The notes under the pieces are model-generated. The model worked only from the letters and a program-made list of their open reading frames with translations. It ran no database searches and had not been told where the DNA came from. DNA of 64,000 nucleotides. Origin: Albula goreensis (taxonomy: Eukaryota > Chordata > Actinopteri > Albuliformes > Albulidae). Positions within the stretch are counted from its first letter, which is position 1. Each line of letters starts with the position of its first letter. Location: contig CM040764.1 in assembly GCA_022829145.1 (NCBI GenBank), positions 13,209,670-13,273,669 on the forward strand, written 5' to 3'. A program made the translations under genes and the position numbers. Positions 12,971-28,139 of the stretch are shown here, piece after piece.

Positions 12971-15900
12971 ATTCAGGCAACTCAAGATCTTCAGTAAATG
13001 TATTTATCTACGCTCATAACTGTTTAAAGTCGAGGTAGGCACTCAAAACACTTCTTACTTTTCCTTCACTGAACTAATTTCTGCTGCCAGTTTCATTCTT
13101 GCTCCTATCTGTTGTTTCTGTCATTTTACTGAGATTGCACTTCTACCCCCACACTGCGTCAAGCTTGTCGGGCCCTGCTCTGTCCTCAGATGTTGACATC
13201 GAACTCTCCCTGTAGGACTGGCCCCTGTGGCAAATGATGCTTTTGGCCCTATTCCTAACCAGCCAGGCAGTATCAGGACAGGCTCCATCACCTCCAGGTC
13301 CCAACACCCCAATGGTATTCAAATATACTGCAATCTATTCTGTATGACCTTTGAGAAACTATTAGTAAATAAATATTGGCCATACATATTGTGATGTGGA
13401 TGCTGCAGAGGGCTCACAGTGGGGCCAGCCAGTACTCATTTGAACTGTGAGATACACAAATCTATTGGGTTACGCCTCATGTTTCAGTTTGTTGAGTATA
13501 CAGGATACAGCAGCAATTCAGATGCATATCAAAATACAATACATGTCACAACAGGTGTATTTATATGGGTGTCTGGTTTCTGGGTCGGGCAACTGCCGAA
13601 TATACACAAACAAAAAAAATCACAATATGTATTTATAACTCTCTTTTGTGTTTCAGTTGATGTGTCTCACCAAAATTTAAAAATGTAGTTGTGAAATTTT
13701 AAAAATTTAATTTTAAACTTTTTACTTCTGCATCTCTCATTGATTTCATGTGTCTCACCATGCCCTACCATGGCAACACCCCAGGGTCAAATCTTTGGTT
13801 TTCTCTTTTTTGACCAATAAAAATCATTGTCCATCTGTCCGACGGTCTCCATTCTTCACACATGGTCTGTCATTGCCCCGAAAATGGACCTCCCCACACA
13901 CATAATTGCCAATAGCAACAACAAACCACTGATTTACAAAAAGGTTCCATGCAAAATGCAAAAATCATATGAAAACAACACAACATGGGCAAGGGATGTA
14001 CTTAGGAAACAAATAATATTACAGTATTGATGTATATACTGTTATGTCCTGTCTTGTTTTTAAAAATCTCCTTATCCAGGGAGACTTCTGATCCATTTAA
14101 CCTGTCCTGATGGCCTTAACAGTAAAAGAGTAAGAGAGCCAAAACACAACAGAAGTGTCCCATTAGAACCCAGGAGTCTTTTCTCCATTTCAAATGAGGC
14201 TTTGCAGTGATCGGCGTGTCGTGCCCAGATTGGCTTTCACATCAATAATTGACACTTTCAAAAGACAGACGCCAGTGAGCCAATACTGTGGCATGCCATT
14301 AAAGAACTTCTGATATTGACGATCCACTCCTTACGACTGCATCATCCCCGCAATGACAGTTAACTCACTTTAGATCCACAAACCTCTTACTGACATGTCA
14401 AACTGTCTGTGCGTCTTACTTATGCCTGCAATTAATCAAACTTTTATAAGGGTTTAATAGTGATAGGAGGGAGTAGCTTTTCCAGAAAGGGATGGTCTTT
14501 TGCCTATGTCTCCCCAGTGGGAGGTTGGGTGGGGGAAGTGCTGCAATCCCAGAAGCCTCAGTGAGGTTGGGAGCAGTGCTCAGCCACCACAGCAGGAGGG
14601 CGGAGAATCAATCCGTCACACACTGGCGATGAATTTGTCCTGACTGAACACAAGATGTTTTGGATCCGTGAAAGACATTCCCCTGATGCTGTGCCTTCGA
14701 GTCAGGTCTCCTGTCATGGCGGGATGTTTTGGAGTGGCAAACACTCTACCTGCAAATGAAGCCACAGCCATTTTGGTCTCTGACGATTGTACAGGGGTCA
14801 TCGCTGTAACTGCCTCAGTCACTTCCGGAGAACATAAACAAGCTAGTACACAGTTTCCTCCATAACCATTGTTTATTTTCACACAAACGTGAACCGGGGG
14901 AGAACAATTCATCTGGAGCATTGCGAAGACAGGGACCACCCTGCTGACCATATCCCTCCCTTCCTGGGTGACATTGTGACCATCTACAAATCATATTATA
15001 AAGCTGATGCCCCCCGTCATCACTGCCACAGTCCATCCAACACCCACCCATAGTCCTTTTTTAATGCCCCTCCTAATACTGTTCTCATATCAAAATACAC
15101 ACACACCATGGCAAACTAATAAAAAGCAGTGTTTCAGCAATATATTGCTTGAGAAGCTGGCATAACAGCATATGAATGACAGGAACAGGTCTCTACTCAT
15201 TCATCTCACCTAGGCTGGTCTTATTTCCTACTGTTTAGAAAGTACATAGCACTGTTTTAAGCCTACCATACAATATATTCACAACACTGCTTGCAAAAAT
15301 GATTTATGATAAAATTGTAAGATTTACCTAAAACTACCTGTGCAACCTTTTGTGACAGGGGGAACTTAGGCAAACATGGCTCTGAGGCTGTTCTTTCTGG
15401 CACCAGCAGGGAAGGGGAGCTGGGGACCGCATGTCCAGCCTCTGCATGTGCCGTCATGTCCTTAATTAGACACGACCTCTAAGATGGTGACTCACTGTGT
15501 GACTGCTGCTCTGTGCTCTTTTTCTCTGATGTTCGTTATCCTCAGTGGATCTCCCTGTTCCACAGCTCCTCCTCTGTTCCATTACACTAGAAACCCACTG
15601 AGAATGTGCTTCGTGCCACACAGTAACTGAGGGATTGTGGGAATTAATCACAGTTTAACCCCCGATGGCTGACTAGCTAAATGAAAGCAGAGACAAAAGA
15701 AATCTCCCCTGGTAGATCGCTCACTGTGGCAGCTCCGTTTAAGACTCTATTAAACCAACCTATCAAGCAGTCAGAATGCTGCCCTTTTATCTGAATATGA
15801 ATAAATCCCATTCATATTGAGAGACCATAATGCAGGTTCTGTCCTTTGCTGTGCAAGAGCAGTCTGAGCAGGCAGCGCAGTTTGTCAGAATGAGTGCTCA

Positions 15901-18900
15901 GCTTCCCTGCTGGGGAGCACAGCGGGCTTGGCAACCTCGACATGTCCTTCAGCTCCACAGGCCCTGGGGCAGAGCATGGATGGGAATGCAGTAAAAGCTT
16001 GCCTCTGTCCTCCATGGCTCTTGTTCCAGTCCCAGGAACGTAGCCTGCATGTGAGCACGCAAAATACATACAGATTCCCAAAATACAAGATCTGTTGGCA
16101 GATTTCTGTGGTGATGTTCATGGCTTGCAATAATTTGACTAATTGCAAATGTATAAATATGCTGCTGCTGCTTCTGTTGCCATGGTTATTAATATGATAA
16201 CTACTCAATGTGAGTGACCAGGTGTGTGACACAGGCTTGGATTCCCACTGCAGGAGTGGACATATTTGATCAGTACAGCAATACAGGTGAGTGGTCCCTC
16301 ACAACCAAACCACACCAGGCACCTGGTTTGTTGGTCATATTTAATTAATGCCTCCTTTAGCAAAGGGGAGAGGCATGATATTGTCCTAGGTTCCCTCCAC
16401 TGATGTTGCTGGAAAGAGTCATCTGTTACACTGCTGACAAGAAGACAGAATTTATTATTATTTTCATGTGATTCATTGTAAGACATATTACTGTGTCCTA
16501 ATTATTCTACCAAGCTAATTGGTTTGAAGCATGTTGTTCATGAAGGAAATCAAAACCCTGGGATTGTGCGCCAATGCAATAACATATTCTGCTCATGCAA
16601 CAAGTAAAAAAAGGCTGTGACTGGCAGCTGTAATTGCACACTTGATCAGGTAACGTAAACAGGCCTAAATATCAGGGTCTGCATGTGTATTCGCTTTCTG
16701 GGTCAATACTATACTGTAGCAGAGATTCAGCAATCTTTATGGAGAGCACATTATACAGTGGAGTCTTTGCATGCAAATAGTAAGCAACACAGTACTGAAC
16801 ATGACTTCTTTAATCTACATAAAATATGCATTATATTTCCCAAACACCATGTTGCCCTAAAATATGGGGCTATGAATAAAAAGAACTGTAATTTCTGATT
16901 GTTGAAACCAAGACGTATAAAAATACCCTTTAATAAAAGCTGAGAACCATATTTGAATTATTTGATTACAAATCTAAAATTGTGGATTACAGAGCCAAAA
17001 ATGTGATAAAAAATGTGTATTTGTTCCAAACATTTCACAGGACATGATACAATATATTTGGCTGAGAAAATGCAATAAGCTACTGCAATGTTTCACTTTT
17101 TATGTTTTTGCTCTGTGGGAGAAAGAGCCACCACAATCTTTTGTATTTTACAGTTCTCAGAAAATCAGGTAGCTGGAAGAATAGCATGGTGTTACTGCTT
17201 TCAGTGGGAGACAAGATACAGAAACCGGGGCACAGACCCAGAATGAGTGCAGGGCAGGGGAGGATAGAGGGCCCATTGTTGCATTTATGACCTAAGAGGG
17301 ATGATTAGCACTTAAGAAGAGCCCCTTCAACACCAGAGGAGTGAACTTAGCATCGCAGGCCAAACCAGTCAATACACAGAGACAGACCTTAACATCAGCC
17401 ACATATCATCTCTGACAAGGAGGAGCACGTAGACTTCAACGACAACAGAGATGTCATCAAGAACGAGATGACCTTTTCCCTTTCATCTGATTTACACGCA
17501 GTGGGGTTTTAGCTGCTAGAGAAAATGCATTTAGCAAGACTTGTAAAAGAAAATTCCAGAAAAAAACACAACAACACCCCTACTGACTCATAATCATATG
17601 ACTGAACTATTCATGTCCTTTGCGACTTGTGTGAAAGTTCTGCGTGCAGCCTGGAGCTCATGGTGAACAGTGAGTTGAGCCCTTGTTTCTGAGATGAAAA
17701 GAGGGAGGCGCACTTAAAAATAAATAAGGGGAAAACAGATTCAACTGGGCTTTGCAGCAGGGCTATGGATTCTCTTTTTTAGCTGGGACAGAACATGCAC
17801 AATATGTTATCATTATCAGCTACTGGTTGTGTACTGTTCAGGCAATGTAAAAAAAAGAAATTTCCCTTGAACATGTTTTTGTTGGTGAACATGTTATTAG
17901 ATAGAGCCTGTTCAGACCCCACAGATACATAATATAACAGTTTTATAATATACAATACAATGAAAACAACTGCTATAGCAATAATAATAATAATTAAAAG
18001 ATTAAACATTAAAAATTACTTGAAGCATCACTGTGAATGTGAGCATGACTAAGCCCCTAACATCCCACATTTAAAAAATAGAACAGCAATTTGGCATATG
18101 TAAATATACTGTGGAAATCTTAAACAATATTACATAACAAATACATGTGTTATGTGCTTAATGCTTTTATTAAGAAAGTCATAACAACATGCTCAGCCAG
18201 GTAGCTGAGTTGCCCTGAACAGAATGTTGCCAATGCAGTCTATATATAAGATGAGGGACAGTGGTTATACATGCTCACCATATGAGCGATGGTGTTGATT
18301 TCCATGTATTTGAATGCTCATGTTCAAACAGATAAAAACACCACAGTTTGTCCATTTTCAAAATTTTCACCATGAAGCAATGGGAATGCATATCTTGAAC
18401 CAGACTGGATGCAATACATTCTGCTTTTTCAATCTATTCAGATTATCTATGGAAATGTACAAATCAAAAATTTCAATAATTTTACTTACTGATACATTAA
18501 GTCAGGACCTTGGTCTAATGTCTCACCCAACAGATGATCTCCTACGGCACAGTGTCCTGCCCTGTCACTGCGTCGGGCATTGCCTATCCAACCCACCAAC
18601 ATTATTCCCTCATAGCCATCTCATTTCCCAAGGGGTCCCATTCAAATACCATAAGTAAGACTCGTCCTGCTTATGAACAGTAGGTATGGACTGTGCAACT
18701 TGGTGTACAGCTGTGTTTTAACTTCTTTATCACAGGTAGGTGTGTACTTTTCATGCTGATGTACCATAGATAAGTGTGTATTTTATTAGCCATTGTTTCA
18801 CAGGTAAATGCACGCTGTGTTAACCATTGTCTCAAGTTTGAACTACATGGGCCACTGTGCCAAATGAAAGTTCACAACATAGTAGCTGTGCACATCTGCT

Positions 18901-20037
18901 GTTTTGTACTCTCTTTATATTAACCTTTTGCTCTCTCTTAGTGGATTAAAGACTTTCGTCTGTCTAGCAGAAGGTACTTCAGCGTCATAACAAAGCCCCC
19001 TGTTTGGTTGTAACATTACTTGCTAATCTTGTGTATATTTCCCAAACAAAGTTTTTATGCCACAATAACTCTCTTTATTGTGATATGTGTAGAAATGTGT
19101 GACCCAGTGGTTTGATCTGTCTGTGAAAATTACATGTTCACAATTGCATTTCAGCCTCAAGGGTTTACCGAGCCTCTCAAATTTCAGCACCTCTCCTGGA
19201 GGACAGCGCCCATCAACTAAAACGGAAAAAGTTTGCAACCCTCAGTGGGGAAAGATTGACTCCACACTGTTTGGAAACCCTTTATAGAGAAGTAAATGCC
19301 AAGTAGTTAATTTCAGAGTTTTGGGCTTAAAATGTGTTTGATCTGGATCAGTCATGGCTGCACTCCAGCTCAGCAAAACCATATACTAAACGCCAATCCA
19401 ACCCTTTGAACCAAACTTGGTTGGACATTTGTAATTCTGAGAGGACGGTTTGTGCATGCAGCTGGGTGGAAAAAAAAATTACCTGAAGCAACCAAAGCAT
19501 TTTCCTATTCCTCTCTTTCTTAGATTTGTACATATTCGTTCGTACAAATAACAATTAAAAGTCATCTTTTGAACGTCGAGTCCTCACCGCTGTTTGACCT
19601 CCTGTTGCATGGCAGTGACAGTGTAATCTCATTACTGAATCTAGGTCTTTACGTCTGAGACGTGCACTGGCGTGACCTGCCTTGTGATGAGAACATCATT
19701 GCTCTCGGGTTTATTTCCTCCTGTTTTAAACTGCCAACATACAGTAAAACGGACTCCAATAACAACAGCTCTGTAAAGTCCGCTCCAGCCTTGTCTCTTG
19801 TGTTTTATTTGTCATCCTCTTACAAAAGGATAAAAAAAAAACCCCGCTAGCATTAAAATCGAATGCATTACATCACCACCTTTCCTTTCTGTGGATCAAC
19901 CGCTCATATCAAACAGTAACCTCAGCTACGAAGGAGTGAATATAGACGACTGGCGGTGGCTTTCTCACCAGCTGGGATTTTACAGTAATAGCCAAGAAAG
20001 CGGGGGCGTTCATCAGTCGACTAACCAGGACCGTTAG

Positions 20038-20847
<810 letters not shown>

Positions 20848-21775
20848 CGACACTGTTGTTGTTGTCGTTGTTGTGTGTTTATGTGCATGTAATCACAATT
20901 ACAAGATTCCTCCCTGTTAAGTTGACAGCGCTATCAAATGGTGTTAAAATGTGGTCCCTGAGGACCCACTGTAACCTATCTCCTTTTTTAGGTTTAAAGC
21001 TCATGATGAATTACCTCAGTGCTTATTAAGTTGTACGATATTTTAAAATCTTACTTTAACTCAGTGCAGGTTCGTCTTGTTGCTTTTTGGTAACTCTGAA
21101 TTCATATCTCAGTTACACTAACCTGGGTATCCACTGTTCCAGCGATGAGAACCTGAATGTTTCCACCGGCTACTTCATCAGAAAAGGTTCATCAGAAAAG
21201 AAACCTTTTGCAATGAATAATTTTCCTTATTGCACATTACAGGGAATTTGTCTGATTATGATTATTTGCACATGACTACAAGGCATGCACCCACAGTTTC
21301 ATGGCAAACATTGGTGTACAACCAACACTAAGGAGCCTAGCAGCTCATTACAATATTGTGGTTTAAATGAAAACAAGCAAACACAGTGGATCCCCAGGAC
21401 TGAATCTGAAAACTAATACTAATATTATAATGTTCACTATTAGGTAGGATGTTGCACCTCATATATCAAATATTTGAGTCTACTACAGCTTAAGCAGTAT
21501 ACACAAAACAAGATTTTATTTACAAGACAGGATATAGATTCTTCTTTTTGTTTTAGTCAATAGTTTTCTGGAATATATAACAGGCTGTGTGATGGCTTTT
21601 GTTATTTTCCTTGTTCTTTTTCTATTTCCAGTAACCAAGGAAACAAGACAATATAAGTATAACCTCTCCTAGTGTTTGTGTTGTTGTACAATGGTACCAA
21701 GGCATGAGTGTTAATTGGAGAAGAAAGTAAAAACATGAACACATTTTAAGTGAAATAAATATGTCACCTCACCTC
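20848..21775 (+). other. Probable 3' UTR and poly(A) signal of the RING-finger gene
   Basis: Non-coding sequence follows the TGA stop. It opens with GTTGTT repeats, and an AATAAA lies at 21754-21759 with T/G-containing sequence downstream. The extent is inferred from the signal. Confidence 0.45.
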
Positions 21776-21890
21776 TCTATTGCATCATGTCATGCTATAC
21801 ATTTGTGTAGAAACGGACATGATATACTGACTAAACGATCTAGAATCAAACTCTACATAAAACTCAAAAGGCTGAATTTTCCCACGGGTG

Positions 21891-21903
21891 ACCCCTGGTG
21901 GTA
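21891..21903 (-). promoter_or_regulatory. CTCF-like motif
   Basis: The minus-strand reading TACCACCAGGGGT matches the CTCF core CCASYAGRKGGC except at its end. It lies about 110 bp beyond the poly(A) signal of the RING gene. Motif-only call. Confidence 0.25.
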
Positions 21904-22244
21904 TTAAATGTATGCACACTTCAGATTGGAGGAAATCTTAGACTTTAACCCTTTACCGTATATACCGTCTTATTTAACTGTATAATGGACGTGTTTCTCT
22001 ATGTCATTATTTAAGATAAATTACGCCTTGGGTTATGTTATTTGTTTTATAATTTGAAAAGGGAATTGGCCCTGGAACATAACCTGACATAAAATACAGG
22101 AACAAATAACAACAAAACAAACAAACACCAAGTTAATAATTATCAATTAAAATAATTAATAAAAAGATAATTTGAATTATTAAAATTTTGATCAGCATTA
22201 CTGTGCAAGAGACAGTCAGACTTACTTATGGATGTTAACAGAAA

Positions 22245-22285
22245 GTGTGTGTGTGTGTGTCTGTGTGTGTGTGTGTGTGTGTGTG
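22245..22285. repeat. (TG)n microsatellite
   Basis: TG run with a single CTG interruption. Confidence 0.9.
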
Positions 22286-23718
22286 AGGGCAGAGCAGGTG
22301 GTATAGCAACTAGCCAGGTACCAAACTCAATCTTCCCTGATGCAGACCTCCCCTAGTTTTAAATGAAAAGAATAGCACTTGAGAATCCTCTTTCTAGTTA
22401 ATCTGAAATCCCACAGAGAAGGGCACTGCTGGAAGAATATTACTCCAGGGTAAGACATGAAACACGGGGAGGGGGAGGGCAAAGCAGGGCCTTGAGGCCC
22501 CCAAGGTTCTGGTTCACTGTGGAGCAAATAAGCACACAAGTCCCTTACTCACTGGACTTAGTGCTTCTCATTGTATCTGTGGCCTGATTAATTCCCTGTC
22601 TAGTACCATTCAGATTCATAAACTCACCTACACCCTGTCGGTGTTGGTTACCCATGAAACCTAAGCTAACCTCCATGGCAACGTCACCAACTTCACAGTG
22701 ACTCATAAAACATGTGACTAACTTAAGACAAGCAACAATGTATAACAGTTGTGACTATGACTGGAGTGAGAATACTTTTCATTTTGCATCACTTCACTGA
22801 TATATTGTACTGATTCCACAGGAGTCACAAATCTTCTGAATCATACAGTAAGTAAGTTAGGTCAAGTTGTAACTTAGATTGAAAGCCATTGGCTAGGAAA
22901 TAGTCAATGGGAAATTTAATTAGCTAGCTAGAGTGCCCACTGTAACAAACAAAATAGCATGTACTTACAGAGATTAATCAGCTTGACTTGATTTCATAAT
23001 ACTTAAGCTTTCACATTTTTGTTCTGTTCAGTTATCAGCTGACAGCTAATTTCATCTCTACTGCTCCTTTACTCACAGCAGCCACCATTTTGAACTGGAA
23101 CAATTAAAGAGAACAAATTGATAGCAAGGTTTACCAATCAGTGAACAGGCCTTTGTCATCAAGAAAATTTGCCAACATGAATTATAAAATGGAAGTAGGT
23201 CCTACTGAAGTCTCATTATGAATTTAAGTCATCATGGTGCACAAAGTCAAACAAAAATGGACACAAAACAAACAAAAAAATGTATTTCATTGTAAAAAAA
23301 TGCCATTTTGAAAAAACATCATGTAATTATTTCCAAATTTCCATATTTAGATTTCCATCATGAAAAAGCATTTAATAATAATGTAGCATGTATTGTGAAA
23401 ATGTTTGAAAATTAATTTTTTGTTCATCGTCTATATTAAGAAGCCAAACCTATTTATTCTATTAAAATATTGAATGACTAAATTTTTACATCTTAAAACC
23501 CTGTATTCAACTATTCTAATTCATCAAGAGACTTTGAGCAGTACTTTTCTGTTTGTTTTTTTTCTTTTGAATGTTAGTTTCAGTGACCAGGTGTCCACAC
23601 TTTCACCAAGCAAAAATCTAGTGATTCACCTGTCTGTCTATAATTTAACTAACTGAAAATGTTACTTTTTCTGAAGAAACTATTTGCCTTTCAGCACAAT
23701 CAGAGAAACAGGAGTTAA

Positions 23719-23889
23719 TCTGACTGATTAAAAGTCTTGGACAATTTATAGGACAATTTCTGTCACAATTCAATTTAAATCATCCCTGAAGACTGAAAAG
23801 TGTCTAATTAAGAACAATTAACAGCTTGTTGCCTGGGTAATTTTGGTTCTGGGGGTACAACCAGATTACACAGGGGTCCCCCAGGCCAG
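23719..23889 (-). repeat. Dispersed repeat, copy A (unassigned family)
   Basis: Reverse-complement match to 57450-57657 elsewhere in this window. A 23-nt identical block (23867-23889), a middle block around AATTAGACACTTTT with a few mismatches, and a 20-nt identical block (23719-23738) occur in the same order in both copies. It looks like an old transposon-derived element (SINE or MITE-like). I cannot name the family. Confidence 0.75.
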
Positions 23890-26131
23890 GACAGAGTGAG
23901 CTAAACAGTTTCCTTCAGACAGAACCAAAATTACCCTTAATTCTCGGTCCTGAGACATGCACTTTTCTACCAGCTGACATCATTTGAAAAAATAAAGCTC
24001 AGGAGAAATTTTATACAACCGCACAACCACACCACATGATCTTCTATAGCCTCACTTCATTTTTCTCTTCCCTCTCTTTTTTGCCCATTACATCAGCGCT
24101 CTGAGTTACAACGAGTACTTCGGGAAATGTTTCTCACCCAAAACTGGTCTGCTTGACTTCAAGCTATAATGCATATTATAATGAATTAATACAATATTTT
24201 TTTAACAAATCTTTTTGCATTTTGGCTCATACTAATGGGTTTATACAATGTGTATTCATATGGGACCAGTGCTACAGTGCTATAAAACAAGACTTATTCA
24301 AGTTAAAACAGGTAGATTTGAGTGCTTGAACTCAGCACCTTTGACACAGAACTGAAGGAAGAATATATACATGAAAGAATAACAGGAAAGATAATGAGAC
24401 ATTCTGGCTGATGCAGGTGCAGAACTTTTTCATGACACTGATATTTTGTTCTGGATGGCTTTTCATTGGCAGAAGAGGAACAATTATAAACTAACCTATG
24501 TAGCCGGGATATAATTTGCTCAGATATAGGGTATATTAAAAGCTAAGAGTCCGGAAGCATAATGACACTGACAAAATCAAAAAAAAATTTCAGCAGAGCG
24601 GAAAAAAATCTTTAATCACTTGTGTTCATTGTCTTTAAACCCACTGTATTGAAATCACATGAAATGTTATGTTCTGATTGAATATGTATTTCAGAAGTGA
24701 TGCTCTACAATGTTAAAGTTATGGCCATTAAGTCACTCAGCAGAATGAGGGTTTTGATACTCCACACCCATGCATTGTTCAGCATCAGAAGTGGACTTTC
24801 ACCATTCTGTCCAGATACAGATGACAAACTTTGACAGTAGTTTTTGTTGTGTTCCTTTATTCAGCTCTGTTCATTATTTCAACTATTCACACTTGATAAA
24901 GCTGTCATTTGATATATCACTCATGACCATCTAGTTCAAATCTGACTTCAGTATAATAATGAGAACTGTGCATTCATATGCACTGATTTTGCTGTAAAAG
25001 TTACCTTTTATTTGATATAGTTTAAAGCAACTAGCATGGAAAGATGCACACATGCTTTCAGGAATGTGTTTTCCAAGCACAAAAAAGAAATTCATAGAAG
25101 GAGTTTCATATTTCCTTTGACTTTATGGCATTAGCCTTGATGTGACAGTACATCTGAAAGACCACATTTTCTTCAGATGACAAGATGGAAAAACACAGGG
25201 CCAACTTCCATTAATGAATGCAAGCGACGTGGAGTAACCGTGTATTAAAAACCTCTTGCTCGGTTTACGTGACCCATGCCATTCAACGTGTTTGTTTTAA
25301 GTTAATCACATTATTGAAGCAAAAATTAAATGGCAAAAACATTTGGTTGATGAATTTGAACAATTTTACAGTTACATTATGAACAATTGCGATATACTAT
25401 ACCTTTGTATATGCAACTTTTTAGGGTGTAAACCTTTATATTGGCATATGAAATACCATACAGATGTTGAGTGAACACAACCAAAAGGAAAACTGCAAGA
25501 ACATTAGATCTTACCTAGGCTATAAGTTACTCAATCTCTTCTCTGCGACCTAGTCTCCAGCAATACAATTCATAGTAAGGCATAATAATTCTGATAAAAA
25601 AGGTTCACTGACCTGGTAAAACCTCTGGTTCAATAGTGCTACTTTTGGTATCCAACGTTAAAAACGGAAAGAGGAAAAGCAATGTTTGGGCTGTTTGCGG
25701 TTCCTTCTTAGTATAGTATCAGCCACAACATCCAAACCCAAGATTTTGCATCGCACCGATAATTTAAAAACAAAAATGATAATACTATAAATAATTTAAA
25801 GCAAGTAGACAACAATATGTTGAAAAAAGAAAGGGCAAATAAACGGTAACCCTAAATTATTTCTGCTTGGTTCATACTTCTTTATATCTAGTGACATATC
25901 ACGAGTAAACAAAAAGTAATAAACTAGTAATAAAATAAAACAGATTGGTCTTAAAACCAACTATTTGCGTACCATGAGTAATCTGTGAAATATAAATGTA
26001 ATATTTTTCCATTTAAAATACGCACAGCATTTTCTCATAGAATATTCTTCATTAAACATAGCTTACATTTTAGATTTTTCAGAACATTATGTTGGTTGAG
26101 TCATTTTAATTTTGAAGAAGACTGTTTTGTT

Positions 26132-26146
26132 GGGTGGGTGGGTGGG
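26132..26146 (+). other. Four-run GGGT G-quadruplex motif
   Basis: GGGTGGGTGGGTGGG has four G3 runs separated by single T loops. Sequences of this type form very stable parallel quadruplexes. It is isolated in an AT-rich stretch 4.3 kb upstream of the pax3 start codon. Confidence 0.85.
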
Positions 26147-27968
26147 TAGGACAAAGAAATATATTTTGCAGTTGGACGTTTCAATCACTTCATGTTGTTT
26201 TCTAATAATTTTCGTCCAATATGTACACAGAACTCGCCACTTTTAGGCTTCATTTGTACATGATGGCATTTCACTCTTTATTTGTGGTGCAATTTTTCCT
26301 CATCAAACAAACTTGGTCAGAGTGAGCATTTTAGCCGCACTAATGGATTTGACACGGAGATCTAATGTCCCTTTTAAGATAGGGAAACACTGAATCATGA
26401 CTTTTCTGTTTTTTTATACATTCTTCCCTTTTATAGTAGTGTAGAGTTTCCAAGGTTCTGGTGAGACCCAGTATCAACACATTTGTCGCTATAAAACGGA
26501 ATTTCTATTATCCCAAAAGCTAGGCGAAATAAAAGGCAAGAATACAAGCTGCTATGAGCAATGTTACAAGAATGACTTACTATAAAGGGCCTAAACTAAA
26601 CACATTGGTTCATAAAATCACATGCGCTATGATAGCTTACTTAAGATTACTATACCGTCTGAAATAACACGTGATTGTGATTTCATTACAGTGTGGTTAA
26701 AAGAGGCTATAGACCCAATAATAAAAGATATTAATAATACTAAGGCATGATATCACAGAGCTCATTTGAAAAACTTACACTTGCAACATAACACTTTGGT
26801 TTACATTTGATAACCATTCCACTGGCAATACAAAGTAACAGGCAGTGGAATTAACCGCAGAAATGAGTAATTAACGTCCTTGTTATTAGAAACTGTACGT
26901 CAGCTTTTAAGTTTCCTCATAGTAGCTTAATCATCAATGCGTCGAAGCTTGCACGGACGTTTGAAGTGTTGTTTTCAGAATAATTTGCAAACATAACAGA
27001 TATTTATTATAACCTACATTATTTTATGCATAGTTATTTTATACCGATACACACTGGGCCTATATGTCATTAAACGCCACGAATCATAACAGTACGGACA
27101 CAAACATTTTAATTTATTTTTTTTTTTTTTTTGGTAAATAGAAAAGTTAGATCTTGGAGTCCGCAGGGGGAATTTGTTTTTATGGGCTTTGTGTTTTTGA
27201 AAATATTTGGGGTATTCAGCATGTTCCGATGTGTTATGTATTGCTGCAATTACTTCTTAATGAAGGAAATTATTCGCTTCGTTGTGAGTGAATGAGATTG
27301 GAAACGACCGTTCAGTGCACTTATTTATGGCAGAGCAATACACAAAATAATCTCTAAAAATGTCATTTTGCTTTCAATCAGACTGACTTTCCTGATATAG
27401 ACATTAGAGGCATCTTAATTCAACAGAGGCCATGCATAAACGTTTGACAGAAAGTAAAGTACTACATCATGATCTTCCCAGGATGTATGTAAAGTTTATT
27501 TGAGGTTTTCGATGAATGAGAGAAATCAATCACTTAGCACGTGAAAGAACCCCCGTTTCTTCGGATACATTCCCTCCAGCTTTCTTCCATTGTTCGCGCT
27601 CAGGCAGAAAGAAAACATTTGAAGTGCCTTTTCACTTCTACCAAAAAGGTAAAATGGTAGTTTGACAACAAAAGGTAAAATGTAAATGAGGCACTCGCTG
27701 GCTTTCAGACGCTTCTTCTGTATTGTTCTGACATTACTGGTAGCAAAATAGAAGTTCGAAGACAAAAGGAGTTGGAGAACATTAAAGGAAAGGAACGGCT
27801 TGTAGGCTATGTGTTTCCTATAGGAGGCCGTGTGCCCCTGTGTTGACTAATTAATGTCAGCTAAACAGTACAGTAAATAAACTGGAATTATTACAATCAA
27901 GACTAAGTAAGTGACAAATTTTAAAATAAAATGTGCACTTCTCAGACAAGATCAATACGCAAATCATA

Positions 27969-28056
27969 AAAACAAATAATAATAATACTAATAACAATAC
28001 TACTACTACTACTACTAATAATAATAATAATAATTATAATAATAATAATAATAAAT
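27969..28056. repeat. (TAA)n/(CTA)n compound trinucleotide repeat
   Basis: Alternating AAT and ACT trinucleotide blocks over nearly 90 bp. Confidence 0.9.
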
Positions 28057-28139
28057 CTGCATTAATCTACATTCATCGCTGAGCTTCAATGCATAATTAT
28101 TGTTAAAATTAAATTAATTGGCAGTGTTTTGAAACGTAT

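Larger units (their letters stand above)
9580..19990. other. Intergenic, no protein gene seen
   Basis: About 10 kb without a supportable exon. It contains a (TG)n tract (10654-10676), a TCAC tetranucleotide tract (12941-12970) and otherwise mixed single-copy DNA. All open frames are below 120 codons and lack recognisable domains. Confidence 0.6.
21776..28139. other. AT-rich intergenic region upstream of pax3
   Basis: No coding exon is supportable. It contains a TG repeat, one copy of a dispersed repeat (about 23.7-23.9 kb), a GGGT G-quadruplex motif (26132-26146), a T16 run (27117-27132), and a TAA/CTA repeat (about 27.97-28.06 kb). Long stretches resemble slowly evolving single-copy flanking DNA. 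Confidence 0.6.

Noticed and set aside
16176-16189. RFX X-box-like GTTGCCATGGTTAT, with weaker relatives near 13768 and 22673
   Set aside because: Single sites matching at about 12 of 14 positions in 10 kb of DNA are expected by chance, and no gene with a cilium link is nearby.
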